Shown here piece by piece: positions 37,448 through 45,677 of a DNA stretch of 64,000 bases (its first letter is position 1; each line of letters begins with the position of its first letter). A program made the position numbers and the translations under genes. The notes below the pieces were generated by a model, which was given only the letters and a program-made list of their open reading frames with translations, was not told the origin of the DNA and did not search any database. The stretch covers positions 62,001 through 126,000 of the forward strand of contig DBML01000029.1 of assembly GCA_002298915.1 (NCBI GenBank), written 5' to 3'. The stretch is from Clostridium sp. UBA699 (GTDB lineage: Bacteria; Bacillota; Clostridia; Clostridiales; Clostridiaceae).

Positions 37448-37920
37448 ATGTATGAATTTGCGAAAGAATTGTTTTTTAACGCCACGATCATGATATCGTT
37501 TATTACTTTGAGTAACCAATTATTTAGAGAAAAAATTGCAACACCTTCTTCAACAATGCATAGGAAAGTATTAACTGGGTTAATGGCGGGGTTGCTAGGT
37601 TGCCTGCTAATGGTTTTCAGCGTACATGTTACGTCTGATATATATCTTGATTTGCGCAATCTGCCGATAATTATGATGGCGCTATATACGACATTTCCGT
37701 CAGCAATTGTTGCGTCATTAGTAATAGGACTGTTTCGTATAGCATACTTTGGCATAAACCAATCATCTATTATTGCTTTTGTCGCCGCAATTTGCATAGG
37801 TATAGGATGCGGATTAATAGGAAAGTTAAACATTAGAAGGTCGGTAAAGTGGATATTGTCTATATTGATAGCATTCATTATTGCTGCATTGCCAATGGCT
37901 GTTGCTTTGTCATAGGCTTT
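37448..37920 (+). pseudogene. N-terminal 5TM half of a split diguanylate cyclase
   Basis: About 155 codons encode four to five membrane helices of the 5TMR-LYT sensor type (LSNQLFREKIATPSSTMHRKV, then DLRNLPIIMMALYTTFPSAIVAS and GINQSSIIAFVAA). The frame ends after LPMAVALS, at the 15-bp repeat 37906-37920, before the last helix and the output domain. The missing last helix and GGDEF domain begin at the second copy of the repeat, 5.25 kb downstream (43156). I read the two as one interrupted gene. Alone, this fragment would be a sensor without output. Confidence 0.7.
37906..37920 (+). repeat. Left copy of direct repeat bordering the metal cassette
   Basis: TTTGTCATAGGCTTT; matches 43156-43170 (TTTGACATAGGCTTT) at 14 of 15 bases. 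The copies sit exactly at the broken ends of the two gene halves. They could be a target duplication, attachment cores or recombination scars. Confidence 0.6.
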
Positions 37921-38055
37921 CAAAAATAGTATGTTATCAATCAATTTCAAATTAATGCTGAGGAATATGTCAGCGACAAAGGAGAAAATGCTGAAGCGAT
38001 TAATCACAATTAGTAACTTAAAACTTATAAACTATATGAATATGAGTATTTTAAC

Positions 38056-38085
38056 TTGACATAGCCATAATTTGCATGGTATTCT
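38056..38085 (+). promoter_or_regulatory. Promoter of the metal cassette
   Basis: TTGACA (38056-38061), 18-base spacer, TATTCT (38080-38085), about 40 bases before the riboswitch aptamer. Confidence 0.65.
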
Positions 38086-38127
38086 CTTAATAATCTCTTT
38101 GCACTGCATATAAATCTACAGTACAAT

Positions 38128-38206
38128 CTGATCAGGCGATGAACTTTGTAAAAGTTCATGGGGCTGGGCCTAATTAGGCAGCAGGTGAATACAACCTGTG
38201 GGACAG
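38128..38206 (+). promoter_or_regulatory. NiCo (czcD-type) riboswitch aptamer
   Basis: Conserved blocks of the NiCo RNA are all present in order: CTGATCAGGC, a P2 hairpin GATGAACTTT..AAAGTTCATG, GGGCTGGGCC, P3 with TTAGGCAGCAGG, and the closing CCTGTGGGACAG. The class senses Ni2+ or Co2+ and usually controls efflux transporters. The match is by eye against the known structure's sequence. It lies 100 bases upstream of a P-type ATPase, which fits. Confidence 0.88.
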
Positions 38207-38230
38207 TAAAATGTTCCACAGGTTTTTTTT
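38193..38230 (+). terminator. Riboswitch expression platform terminator
   Basis: AACCTGTGG (38193-38201) pairs with CCACAGGTT (38216-38224), then a run of T to 38230. The 5' arm is also part of the aptamer's last stem, so metal binding and termination exclude each other: metal should turn the genes on. Confidence 0.85.
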
Positions 38231-38308
38231 ATATCTATTTTGGGACATATCTGAAGATTGCAATGCCATAGAGCTATCTTATAACAAGAAAAATTGGAGG
38301 TAACTATT

Positions 38309-40846
38309 ATGACAGATGAAAAGATCAACAGGCTGAAGGGGCTGACAACCTCAGAGGCAACAAAGCTTCAAGAACAGTACGGCAAGAATGAGCTAGTTCC
38401 GGAAAAGAAAGAAAATATATTTCATAAAATCTTTCAAGTCATCACAGAGCCAATGTTTTTATTACTGATCATTGCAGCAGCAGTCTACTTTATACTTGGA
38501 GAGCCAAAAGACGGAGCAATCATGCTCGTATTTGTAATCGGGATAATAAGCATTGAAGCAATTCAGGAATGGAAAACAGATAAGACACTGAAGGCATTGA
38601 AGGACTTATCGGCTCCTCGTATCAAGGTGCTGCGTGATGGGGAAGAAAAGATTATCAACAGTGTGGATTTGGTTCCTGGAGATATCATGTTCATAGCGGA
38701 AGGTGTCAAAATTCCGGCAGACGGAACTGTTGTAAGGGCAAGTACGCTATGTGTTGACGAATCCTCTCTCACTGGAGAATCGCTTGGTGTCTGGAAAGTG
38801 ACTAGCGATAATTATGTTAATGAAAACAATGATTATTGGCGACGTGATTATTGCTATGCAGGAACCCTTGTTACACAGGGTACAGGTACTGTTTTAGTTG
38901 ATAAAATCGGACTTTCTAGTGAGTATGGAAAGATCGGCAAGGATATCGCTGTTGCCCCGATAGGAGATACACCTCTTCAGAAGCAGACAGGCCGATTGGT
39001 AAAGCTGAGCGGTATGATTGCTGCGGTGCTGTTTGTTTTGGTTGGTGTTGTTACATTCTTTAACATTCCTGATCACATAATTAAAAGCAGAGTTATTGAA
39101 AGCATACTATCAGGAATTACCCTTGCAATGGCTATGATTCCAGAGGAGTTTCCAGTTATATTGACGGTTTTCTTGTCCATGGGTGCTTGGAGGCTTGCAA
39201 AAAAACAATCGCTTGTAAGAAGGCTTCCTTCAGTTGAAACCTTAGGTGCAGTATCTGTTCTGTGTGTCGATAAGACAGGCACAATAACACTAAACAAAAT
39301 GGCAGTTAGAGAAACCTTCAGCACCTCAGGCGATGAAAAATACATATCCAAGATAATGGGTATGGGCTGCAAGCCTGACGCGTACGATCCTATGGAAAAG
39401 GCTATGATCGCTCGATGTGAAGAACTGGGGATTTCAAGAGAGCTTCTTTTTAGCGGGCAGCTGCTAAAAGAATATGCCTTCACTGATGAATTAAAAATGA
39501 TGGGCCATGTCTGGAAGAATGGAACTGAGATTGTAGTTGCCGCGAAAGGCTCTCCTGAGCGTATTCTTACAATATGCGACATTTCTCCCGACGAAAGAAA
39601 AATAGCCGAAGATAAGATTTACGAAATGTCCAAGCAAGGTCTTCGTGTGATTGCGATTGGCCAGATGGTTATCCAAAATAAAAATGAAATTCCGGATACC
39701 CTCCTGGACTGCAAGCTAGAGCTTCTGGGAATGGTAGGTCTTGCAGATCCGCCGAGAGAATCGGTAAAAGAAGATATCAAGACCTGTACAAAAGCCGGAG
39801 TTCGAGTGGTTATGATAACCGGGGACAACGGAATTACAGCAAGCTCCATAGCAAATCAAATCAATATGCCAAATAGCGACCATATAATAACTGGTGACGA
39901 ACTCAATGAAATGAGTGACGACGAGCTGAGAGAAAGAGTGAAGGATGTTAGCGTCTTCTCTCGTGTTCTTCCTGAACATAAGATGCGAATTGTGAAAGCC
40001 TTTAAAGAAAATGGCGAAGTGGTAGCAATGACTGGAGATGGTGTTAACGACGCGCCAGCACTGAAATATGCTGATATTGGAATAGCAATGGGCAAGCGTG
40101 GCTCGGAGGTTTCAAGGGAAGCTGCAGACCTGATACTTCTGGATGATAACTTTTCAACAATTGTTGATACTATTAAGGATGGCAGAAGGATATATGACAA
40201 CATTAAAAAGGCAGTTGGGTATGTATTTACTATCCATATACCTATAGCATTTGCTTCACTTCTTGCGCCTTTTATGGGGATAAGTCCTACGAGCCTCTTG
40301 CTTCTTCCGCTGCATGTAGTTTTGCTGGAGCTAGTAATTGACCCGACCTGCTCAATTGTATTAGAGCGCCAGCCTGCTGAGTCTAACATTATGCAAAGGC
40401 CACCACGCAATCCAAAAGAAAAGCTTTTAACAGCAGCAATGCTATCCAAGAGTGTAATGCAAGGCTTAGTAATATTCGGAGCATCCTTTGCAACGTACTA
40501 CCATTTCATAAATATGTATCCGGAAAATGCACCTCTTGCAAGAACGATGGGGCTAAGCATTATATTCCTTTCCAATGTTCTGCTTGTGCAAGTAAACAGT
40601 TCAAATACAGAGTTTGCCTTTAGAACTTTTATCAGACAGATAAAGGATAAAGTAATGTGGGGTGTTATCATTGGCACTTTAGCCGGACTGCTTATTATGC
40701 TTTATACGCCACTTAGTGGATTTTTGAAATTAGCACCGTTGTCTTCAGAGCAACTGCTGCTTTCGGCTGGAATCTCATGTATAGCGGTGCTGTGGTATGA
40801 GTTGGTAAAACTTTTCCGAAAAGTCATTTTCAAGCAGGAGGCTTAG
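38309..40846 (+). CDS. P-type cation-translocating ATPase, Ni/Co-responsive
   Basis: 845 residues from the ATG at 38309 (TTGGAGG site; the frame opens at an earlier TTG). Actuator motif SSLTGES, membrane helix 4 with MIPEEFPV in place of the PEGLP of calcium pumps, phosphorylation site CVDKTGTIT, MITGDN and TGDGVNDAPAL. Six C-terminal membrane helices. It is of the P2 type without N-terminal heavy-metal domains. A NiCo riboswitch upstream points to export of Ni2+, Co2+ or a related ion. First gene of a five-gene cassette. Confidence 0.9.
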   Translation: MTDEKINRLKGLTTSEATKLQEQYGKNELVPEKKENIFHKIFQVITEPMFLLLIIAAAVYFILGEPKDGAIMLVFVIGIISIEAIQEWKTDKTLKALKDLSAPRIKVLRDGEEKIINSVDLVPGDIMFIAEGVKIPADGTVVRASTLCVDESSLTGESLGVWKVTSDNYVNENNDYWRRDYCYAGTLVTQGTGTVLVDKIGLSSEYGKIGKDIAVAPIGDTPLQKQTGRLVKLSGMIAAVLFVLVGVVTFFNIPDHIIKSRVIESILSGITLAMAMIPEEFPVILTVFLSMGAWRLAKKQSLVRRLPSVETLGAVSVLCVDKTGTITLNKMAVRETFSTSGDEKYISKIMGMGCKPDAYDPMEKAMIARCEELGISRELLFSGQLLKEYAFTDELKMMGHVWKNGTEIVVAAKGSPERILTICDISPDERKIAEDKIYEMSKQGLRVIAIGQMVIQNKNEIPDTLLDCKLELLGMVGLADPPRESVKEDIKTCTKAGVRVVMITGDNGITASSIANQINMPNSDHIITGDELNEMSDDELRERVKDVSVFSRVLPEHKMRIVKAFKENGEVVAMTGDGVNDAPALKYADIGIAMGKRGSEVSREAADLILLDDNFSTIVDTIKDGRRIYDNIKKAVGYVFTIHIPIAFASLLAPFMGISPTSLLLLPLHVVLLELVIDPTCSIVLERQPAESNIMQRPPRNPKEKLLTAAMLSKSVMQGLVIFGASFATYYHFINMYPENAPLARTMGLSIIFLSNVLLVQVNSSNTEFAFRTFIRQIKDKVMWGVIIGTLAGLLIMLYTPLSGFLKLAPLSSEQLLLSAGISCIAVLWYELVKLFRKVIFKQEA

Positions 40847-40847
40847 A

Positions 40848-41144
40848 GTGGTGAAGGATGATAATAAAGCATTGAGATATGTTAGGAAGAACATCATTCT
40901 TGATTCTATACTCTTTATATTTATGGCGGGATTAGCTGTTAGTTGGGATTCGGATTTGCATCCTATTCTTGGCATAATAGTAGTGATATTAGTATTGATT
41001 CATATTGCTTGGCATCAAAAACAAATAAAAGTAATGTTTCGCCAGGCTTTTCCAAATTTAACTATACAAAGACCAATAAAAACGATGCTTTTAGTTTTAG
41101 GCCTTATAGCCCTGATCCTATCGCTATTCATGGTATTTGAATAG
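40848..41144 (+). CDS. DUF4405-like small membrane protein
   Basis: 98 residues, GTG start one base after the ATPase stop (GGAGG site). Three membrane helices; the middle one (LHPILGIIVVILVLIHIAWH) carries spaced His residues as in DUF4405 proteins, which can hold heme or metal. Probably co-translated with the ATPase; function unknown. Confidence 0.65.
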   Translation: MVKDDNKALRYVRKNIILDSILFIFMAGLAVSWDSDLHPILGIIVVILVLIHIAWHQKQIKVMFRQAFPNLTIQRPIKTMLLVLGLIALILSLFMVFE

Positions 41145-41195
41145 ACAGCATTTTTCAAACAAGTAAAATAAAACAATTGAAAGAGGTGTAATAGA

Positions 41196-41579
41196 ATGAG
41201 TTTTTTTTCAAAATCATCAAAAGGGAATCACTATAGGCAAGGTAATTATGGAAGTAATCATTATCAGAAAAAGGGTATATTTGGCAACTTGCTTAATATG
41301 TTTGGTTCGGGAAGTGGTTCTGGGGGGCACTACAATAATTACGGGAACCAACCTTACCCGCCACAACAGGGCTATCCTCAAGGGCAGCAGAATCCATCAT
41401 CAGTTCAGCAAAATACACTCGCATGTAATAAATGCAATTCCCGGGTTCCAGCAGGGTCGAAGTTTTGTCTGAACTGTGGTGAACAGGTCAAAACGGAGTT
41501 GTATTGCCAAAATTGCGGAGGAAAAATGCCACCCAATGCTAAATTTTGTAACAATTGCGGAAATAAGTTGAATGGTTGA
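41196..41579 (+). CDS. Double zinc-ribbon protein
   Basis: 127 residues. N-terminal Gly/Asn/Tyr/Gln-rich low-complexity region (1-75), then two zinc ribbons: CNKCNSRVPAGSKFCLNCG and CQNCGGKMPPNAKFCNNCG. AAAGAGGTG site. Overlaps the kinase-like gene by 8 bases. It may be a scaffold or a metal-sensing adaptor for the kinase; that link is inference from gene order only. Confidence 0.75.
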   Translation: MSFFSKSSKGNHYRQGNYGSNHYQKKGIFGNLLNMFGSGSGSGGHYNNYGNQPYPPQQGYPQGQQNPSSVQQNTLACNKCNSRVPAGSKFCLNCGEQVKTELYCQNCGGKMPPNAKFCNNCGNKLNG

Positions 41580-42342
41580 GTTGATGCGATGTTTTAGTGA
41601 ATTAAAACATCGAGGGAAAAAATACGGGGAATATACAATTGAGGAAGTAGCCGGTGAAGGAAGATACGGCTTGTGCTTTCATGCTAAAAACGACCATGGA
41701 CAAAGGGTTGTTCTTAAAAGATTCAAACCTAGTATCTTTGCGCGAAATTCAGATAAGAATGCACATGAGGCAGTCATACTCTCAAAGCTCAGGGACTATC
41801 GAATCCCTGAGCTTCTGGGTGTGATAAATGAAAAATCATTCTATGCGTTTGTATTGGAGTTGAAACCTGGAATTACTCTAAAAGATATGCTTTTTAAGTA
41901 TAATTATAAATTTTCAGATGAGGAAATATTTGATATTGGGATTAAGATCATAAACATAATCAAATATCTGCATGAAAATGGTGTGGCCCATAGGGATATA
42001 AGGATACCTAATGTTCTCGTTGATCAAGAGGATGTATATCTTATTGACTTTGGATTAGCCAGATTTGCAGATAATAACCTATATAAATATGATCTAGATT
42101 ATTCTTATTTTGGTGACTTACTTCTTTACTTGATTTATTCCTCTTTTCAAAAGAAAGATAAAAAAAGGCAGCCTTGGTATGAGGAATTACCATTAAAGGA
42201 AAAGCAACAGCATTTTTTAAAGAGATTAATGGGGCTTGATATTATATATGAAAGCATCACCGATATTGAGACGGATTTTAATGATGCGTTTACTATTGCC
42301 AAGGATTGTACAAGGGCACAGACAAATTTCGAATTTGAATAA
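41572..42342 (+). CDS. Ser/Thr protein kinase-like protein
   Basis: 256 residues. Gly-rich loop GEGRYGLCFHA, VVLKRF (ATP-site Lys), catalytic loop VAHRDIRIPNVL (HRD with Asn), metal site LIDFGLA (DFG). The C-lobe is reduced, with no clear APE motif. No membrane helix or sensor domain. So it is a soluble small eukaryotic-type or RIO/ABC1-like kinase, likely active. It is coupled to the zinc-ribbon gene and part of the metal cassette; its substrate is unknown. Confidence 0.78.
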   Translation: MVELMRCFSELKHRGKKYGEYTIEEVAGEGRYGLCFHAKNDHGQRVVLKRFKPSIFARNSDKNAHEAVILSKLRDYRIPELLGVINEKSFYAFVLELKPGITLKDMLFKYNYKFSDEEIFDIGIKIINIIKYLHENGVAHRDIRIPNVLVDQEDVYLIDFGLARFADNNLYKYDLDYSYFGDLLLYLIYSSFQKKDKKRQPWYEELPLKEKQQHFLKRLMGLDIIYESITDIETDFNDAFTIAKDCTRAQTNFEFE

Positions 42343-42365
42343 AAGGATCGGTAAGGTAAAATGAA

Positions 42366-43061
42366 ATGTTGAAAAAACTCCAGGATATTGATAAAAAAAC
42401 AAAAATCAAGTTCTCTATCCTTCTGATCTTTTCAGTAGTAATTGTGGCATTTATCCTAAGCAATTATGATTGGATTTTAAACAAACTAAATGATGCAGAG
42501 ACGATAAGACAATATGTTCTTTCTAAAGGGTTCTTAGGATTTATCTCATTTGTTGTTATCCAGGCGTTACATGTTTTGCTGGTTGTGATACCAGGTGATA
42601 TATTCAATTTCACTGGAGGTTACGTTTTTGGTATTCCGATAGGCTTTGGCTTGTCGATACTGGGTATTATGGCCGGAACAATGAGCGCATTCTTTATTTC
42701 TAAAACCTTGGGTGCTGAGTTTGTATCAAAATTGGTACACCATGATAAATTGAAAAAAATAAGCGACTTGGTTAACTCAACTAAAGGCTCATTCGGTATC
42801 ATGATTATTTGTCTGCTTCCATTCATCCCCAAGGATTTACTGGTGTATATAGCAGGATTGACTCCTATAAAAGCTTCACGATTTTTCTTGATATATGGAA
42901 TGTCAAGGATACCTGGAACACTAATTTGGGTTTCAGCTGGATCACAGACTCAAGAAAATAATTTGCAGGGGCTAATATTAACCTTTGTTGCATTGGCCTG
43001 CTTTATTGGTGTTGGTGCTTTGCTGCAGAAAAGGTACGGGAAAAGTTTATTGAAGAGTTAA
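42366..43061 (+). CDS. TVP38/DedA-family (VTT domain) membrane protein
   Basis: 231 residues. N-terminal helix (KFSILLIFSVVIVAFIL), then the VTT/SNARE-associated domain with VVIPGDIFNFTGGYVFG, GTMSAFFISKTLG and LLPFIPKDLLVYIAGLTP, and C-terminal helices. Relatives act in lipid scrambling and in metal or envelope stress tolerance. Last complete gene of the cassette. Confidence 0.82.
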   Translation: MLKKLQDIDKKTKIKFSILLIFSVVIVAFILSNYDWILNKLNDAETIRQYVLSKGFLGFISFVVIQALHVLLVVIPGDIFNFTGGYVFGIPIGFGLSILGIMAGTMSAFFISKTLGAEFVSKLVHHDKLKKISDLVNSTKGSFGIMIICLLPFIPKDLLVYIAGLTPIKASRFFLIYGMSRIPGTLIWVSAGSQTQENNLQGLILTFVALACFIGVGALLQKRYGKSLLKS

Positions 43062-43155
43062 ATCAATAAGTATTTCATGGGAGTGTTTATTATGCCGATG
43101 GATTTATTTGCTATGCACACCCCTGAAAAATGCACACCCCCTTACCTTGAAATCG

Positions 43156-43170
43156 TTTGACATAGGCTTT
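43156..43170 (+). repeat. Right copy of direct repeat bordering the metal cassette
   Basis: TTTGACATAGGCTTT, pairing with 37906-37920. Just upstream (43093-43160) is a 22-codon frame and a doubled ATGCACACCCC, possibly the remains of whatever brought the cassette. Confidence 0.6.
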
Positions 43171-43809
43171 TCATTTTTACTAAAAAACTTAATAGTGCTT
43201 AAAGATGTGCTTATATCTTATTACGGTATATTTGCGGCGTCTTCCTTCCTGTTATACTTTTTATTGGAAAATACTACTGAAGCGAACAAGATATATAGTC
43301 AAATGAAAGATGACGCTAAGAAAGATTTTTTAACCGGATTGAACAATGTCAGGCAATTTGACACGCTATTAAATAAAGCCATTAACGAAGCAAATGAAAG
43401 AAATGAAAATCTCTCGTTTCTTTTTATTGATGTTGATTTTTTTAAAAAAGTAAATGACACTTACGGGCATACTGAAGGAGATCTTGTCTTAAAACAACTA
43501 GGCGATATCATCAAAAATACTTGCCGGAGTTTTGATATTGTTTCCCGAAACGGAGGCGAGGAGTTTTCAGCTATACTTCTTGATTGCCCGTTAGATCGAG
43601 CTGTCAAAGTTGCTGAACGCGTTAGAAACAATATTGAGCATCATGGTTTTATTTTGAGCACTGGCCAAGAGATAAAAATGACTGTATCAATAGGCGTTTC
43701 GTCATATCCGGAAGATACATTAGATGCCGACAAGCTTGTAGAATACTCTGATATTGCTCTATATAATGCAAAAAGAGAAGGCAGAAATAATGTAAGCACA
43801 AAAAAATAG
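43156..43809 (+). pseudogene. C-terminal GGDEF half of a split diguanylate cyclase
   Basis: Begins inside a membrane helix (FSFLLKNLIVLKDV), then a second helix (YGIFAASSFLLYFLL), a linker, and a complete GGDEF domain: DFLTGLNNVRQFD, FLFIDVDFFKKVNDTYGH, inhibitory site RSFD five residues before GGEEF, and VSIGVSSYPED. The catalytic part looks intact, making c-di-GMP from GTP. An apparent ATG at 43108 precedes it but reads through cassette-end sequence. It continues the 5TM half at 37448-37915; the frame at the junction differs by one base. Confidence 0.75.
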
Positions 43810-43884
43810 CGGCTGCATGAGGGTTTACGAACGTTATGGTCATGAGAGGGTTTGTCTGGAAAGTACGGTATTTAGCCTAAGCAT

Positions 43885-43929
43885 AAATACAAAGGCATCA
43901 AGATTTGCTGTCCTGATGCCTTTGTATTT
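43885..43929 (+). terminator. Terminator after the GGDEF gene
   Basis: AAATACAAAGGCATCA (43885-43900) pairs perfectly with TGATGCCTTTGTATTT (43914-43929). The remaining bases to 44083 hold no gene; a weak CCACAA/TTGTGG hairpin at 44057-44072 may end rlmD transcription. Confidence 0.75.
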
Positions 43930-44083
43930 TCCTGTATGAAATTGTAATTTTGGAGGTCATTTCTCTCCAACGACCCTTTGTCATCTATGAAAACGGCCAA
44001 AAAAACGGGCCAAAATTTGCACTTTTTTGCTTCGATTTTTGTTCATTTTTGGCTTGCAAACCACAACATCTTGTGGTCAAAGT

Positions 44084-45472
44084 CTACTTTTTGTCCTCCG
44101 AACCACATTTCGTCATCATTATTATCGTTTCAACGTGAGCCGTCATCGGGAACATGTCAACCGGCTGAACCTCTATAGTATCATACCCCAGATCCTTCAG
44201 CATGCCGAGGTCCCTCGCCAGAGTTCCCGGATCGCAGGAAACGTAGACGACCCTCTCAGGTTCGATCTTCGCTATAGCTTCCAGAAGCTCTGGGCCGCAG
44301 CCCTTCCTTGGCGGGTCGACGACCACGACGTCCGCTTTTATCCCCTTGTTTATGAGGTCCGGGATGACCTTCTCGGACTCGCCTACTATGAACTCCGCGT
44401 TCTCCACGCCGTTCTGCTCCGCGTTAATCCTTGCGTTTTCTATGGCCTGGGGGACTATCTCAACACCGTAAACCTTCTTTGCCTTCTTCGAAAGGAATAA
44501 CGTGATGGTACCTGTCCCGCAGTATGCGTCGAATACCGTTTCGTTACCTGTAAGCCCTGCGTACTCAAGAGCCTTTCCGTAAAGCACCTCTGTCTGCACC
44601 GGGTTCACCTGGAAGAAGGACAGAGGCGAAATGTTGAACCTGAAATCGCCGATGAAGTCGCTGATGGTATCGGAACCCCACAGCGTGACGCATTCATCGG
44701 ACAGTATGACGTTCGTCTGCTTTGGGTTTATGTTCTGGATGACGCTCTTAAGACCCGGGATGCCCTTCCTGAGAGCCTCGACTAGCTCGTCAGCCTGAGG
44801 CAGCTGCCTGGTCCTTGTGACCACGACTACCATAACCTCGCCTGTCCTGAAGCCCTCTCGAACCATTATATTCCTTAAGCTGCCGCTGTTGGTCTGCTCA
44901 TCATATGCTTCAACCTTAAACCTGTCCAGCCATTCCCTAGCTATCCCTATGACCTTGTCGGCAGTCTCGTTTTGGATCAGGCATGAGTCCATGTCTATGA
45001 TGTCGTGGCTCCTCTGGGCGTAGAAGCCTATGACAGCCTTGCCTCCCCTCCTGCCAACGGGGAGCTGCACCTTGTTCCTGTATCTGTAAGGGTTCTCCAT
45101 ACCTATGGTGTCGTGCAGCCTGAAGCCTTCCAGCTTGCCGATCCTCCTAAGGCAGTCCTCAACCCTGTTCCTCTTGAACCTGAGCTGCGCCTCGTAACTC
45201 AGGTGCTGGAGCTGGCAGCCGCCGCATCGCCTGTAGATGCCGCACTGCGGCTCGGCCCTTTCCGGCGACGGCTCCAGCACCTCGGTGAGCTTGCCGAAGC
45301 CGAAGTTCTTGTTCACCTTCACTATTTTAACTCTTACCTTTTCGTTTTCAAGCGCTCCAGGTATGAACACGGTGAAGCCGTCTATCTTGCTCACGCCTTC
45401 TCCCTCGAAGCCCATCCCTTGCACTTCCACTATATATTCCTTGTTTTTCTCAACAGGACAAACGTTCTTCAT
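44084..45472 (-). CDS. rlmD: 23S rRNA (uracil-5-)-methyltransferase RlmD/RumA family
   Basis: 462 residues. N-terminal TRAM domain (VEVQGMGFEGEGVSKIDGF), an iron-sulfur cluster motif CGIYRRCGGCQLQH, the SAM domain (VFDAYCGTGTITLFLS) and the catalytic region VVVDPPRKGCGPELLEAI with VYVSCDPGTLARDL. In Firmicutes one RlmCD enzyme often modifies two 23S uridines. First core gene beyond the accessory region, with strong AGG/ATA codon use. Confidence 0.9.
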   Translation of the reverse strand: MKNVCPVEKNKEYIVEVQGMGFEGEGVSKIDGFTVFIPGALENEKVRVKIVKVNKNFGFGKLTEVLEPSPERAEPQCGIYRRCGGCQLQHLSYEAQLRFKRNRVEDCLRRIGKLEGFRLHDTIGMENPYRYRNKVQLPVGRRGGKAVIGFYAQRSHDIIDMDSCLIQNETADKVIGIAREWLDRFKVEAYDEQTNSGSLRNIMVREGFRTGEVMVVVVTRTRQLPQADELVEALRKGIPGLKSVIQNINPKQTNVILSDECVTLWGSDTISDFIGDFRFNISPLSFFQVNPVQTEVLYGKALEYAGLTGNETVFDAYCGTGTITLFLSKKAKKVYGVEIVPQAIENARINAEQNGVENAEFIVGESEKVIPDLINKGIKADVVVVDPPRKGCGPELLEAIAKIEPERVVYVSCDPGTLARDLGMLKDLGYDTIEVQPVDMFPMTAHVETIIMMTKCGSEDKK

Positions 45473-45542
45473 AAAATACTCCTTAAATATTTATTGCTAC
45501 AATTCATTCTACATTTTGCGCGGTTTTTTGTCTACATGGCAA

Positions 45543-45565
45543 AAAAATAGCACCCTTTCAGGTGC
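45543..45565 (-). terminator. Terminator after pyk
   Basis: GCACC (45550-45554) and GGTGC (45561-45565), on the minus strand followed by TATTTTTTT. It lies about 110 bases beyond the pyk stop; the gap is otherwise featureless. Confidence 0.65.
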
Positions 45566-45677
45566 AAAAATTAAATTATGAATCGGTTGCCTTTCAGCGT
45601 GCAAGTAATTATTATACACTATCTGCATAGCAAAACCATTATTAATTTGTAAACATTTTGTGAATTTTATTGTCCGA

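Noticed and set aside
37448..37915. A complete stand-alone 5TM sensor protein
   Set aside because: The frame breaks at a repeat before the last helix, and the matching last helix plus GGDEF domain lie at the other repeat copy.
43108..43155. ATG at 43108 as the true start of the GGDEF protein
   Set aside because: It reads through cassette-end sequence with a doubled ATGCACACCCC and has no ribosome site; homologous sequence only begins at about 43156.
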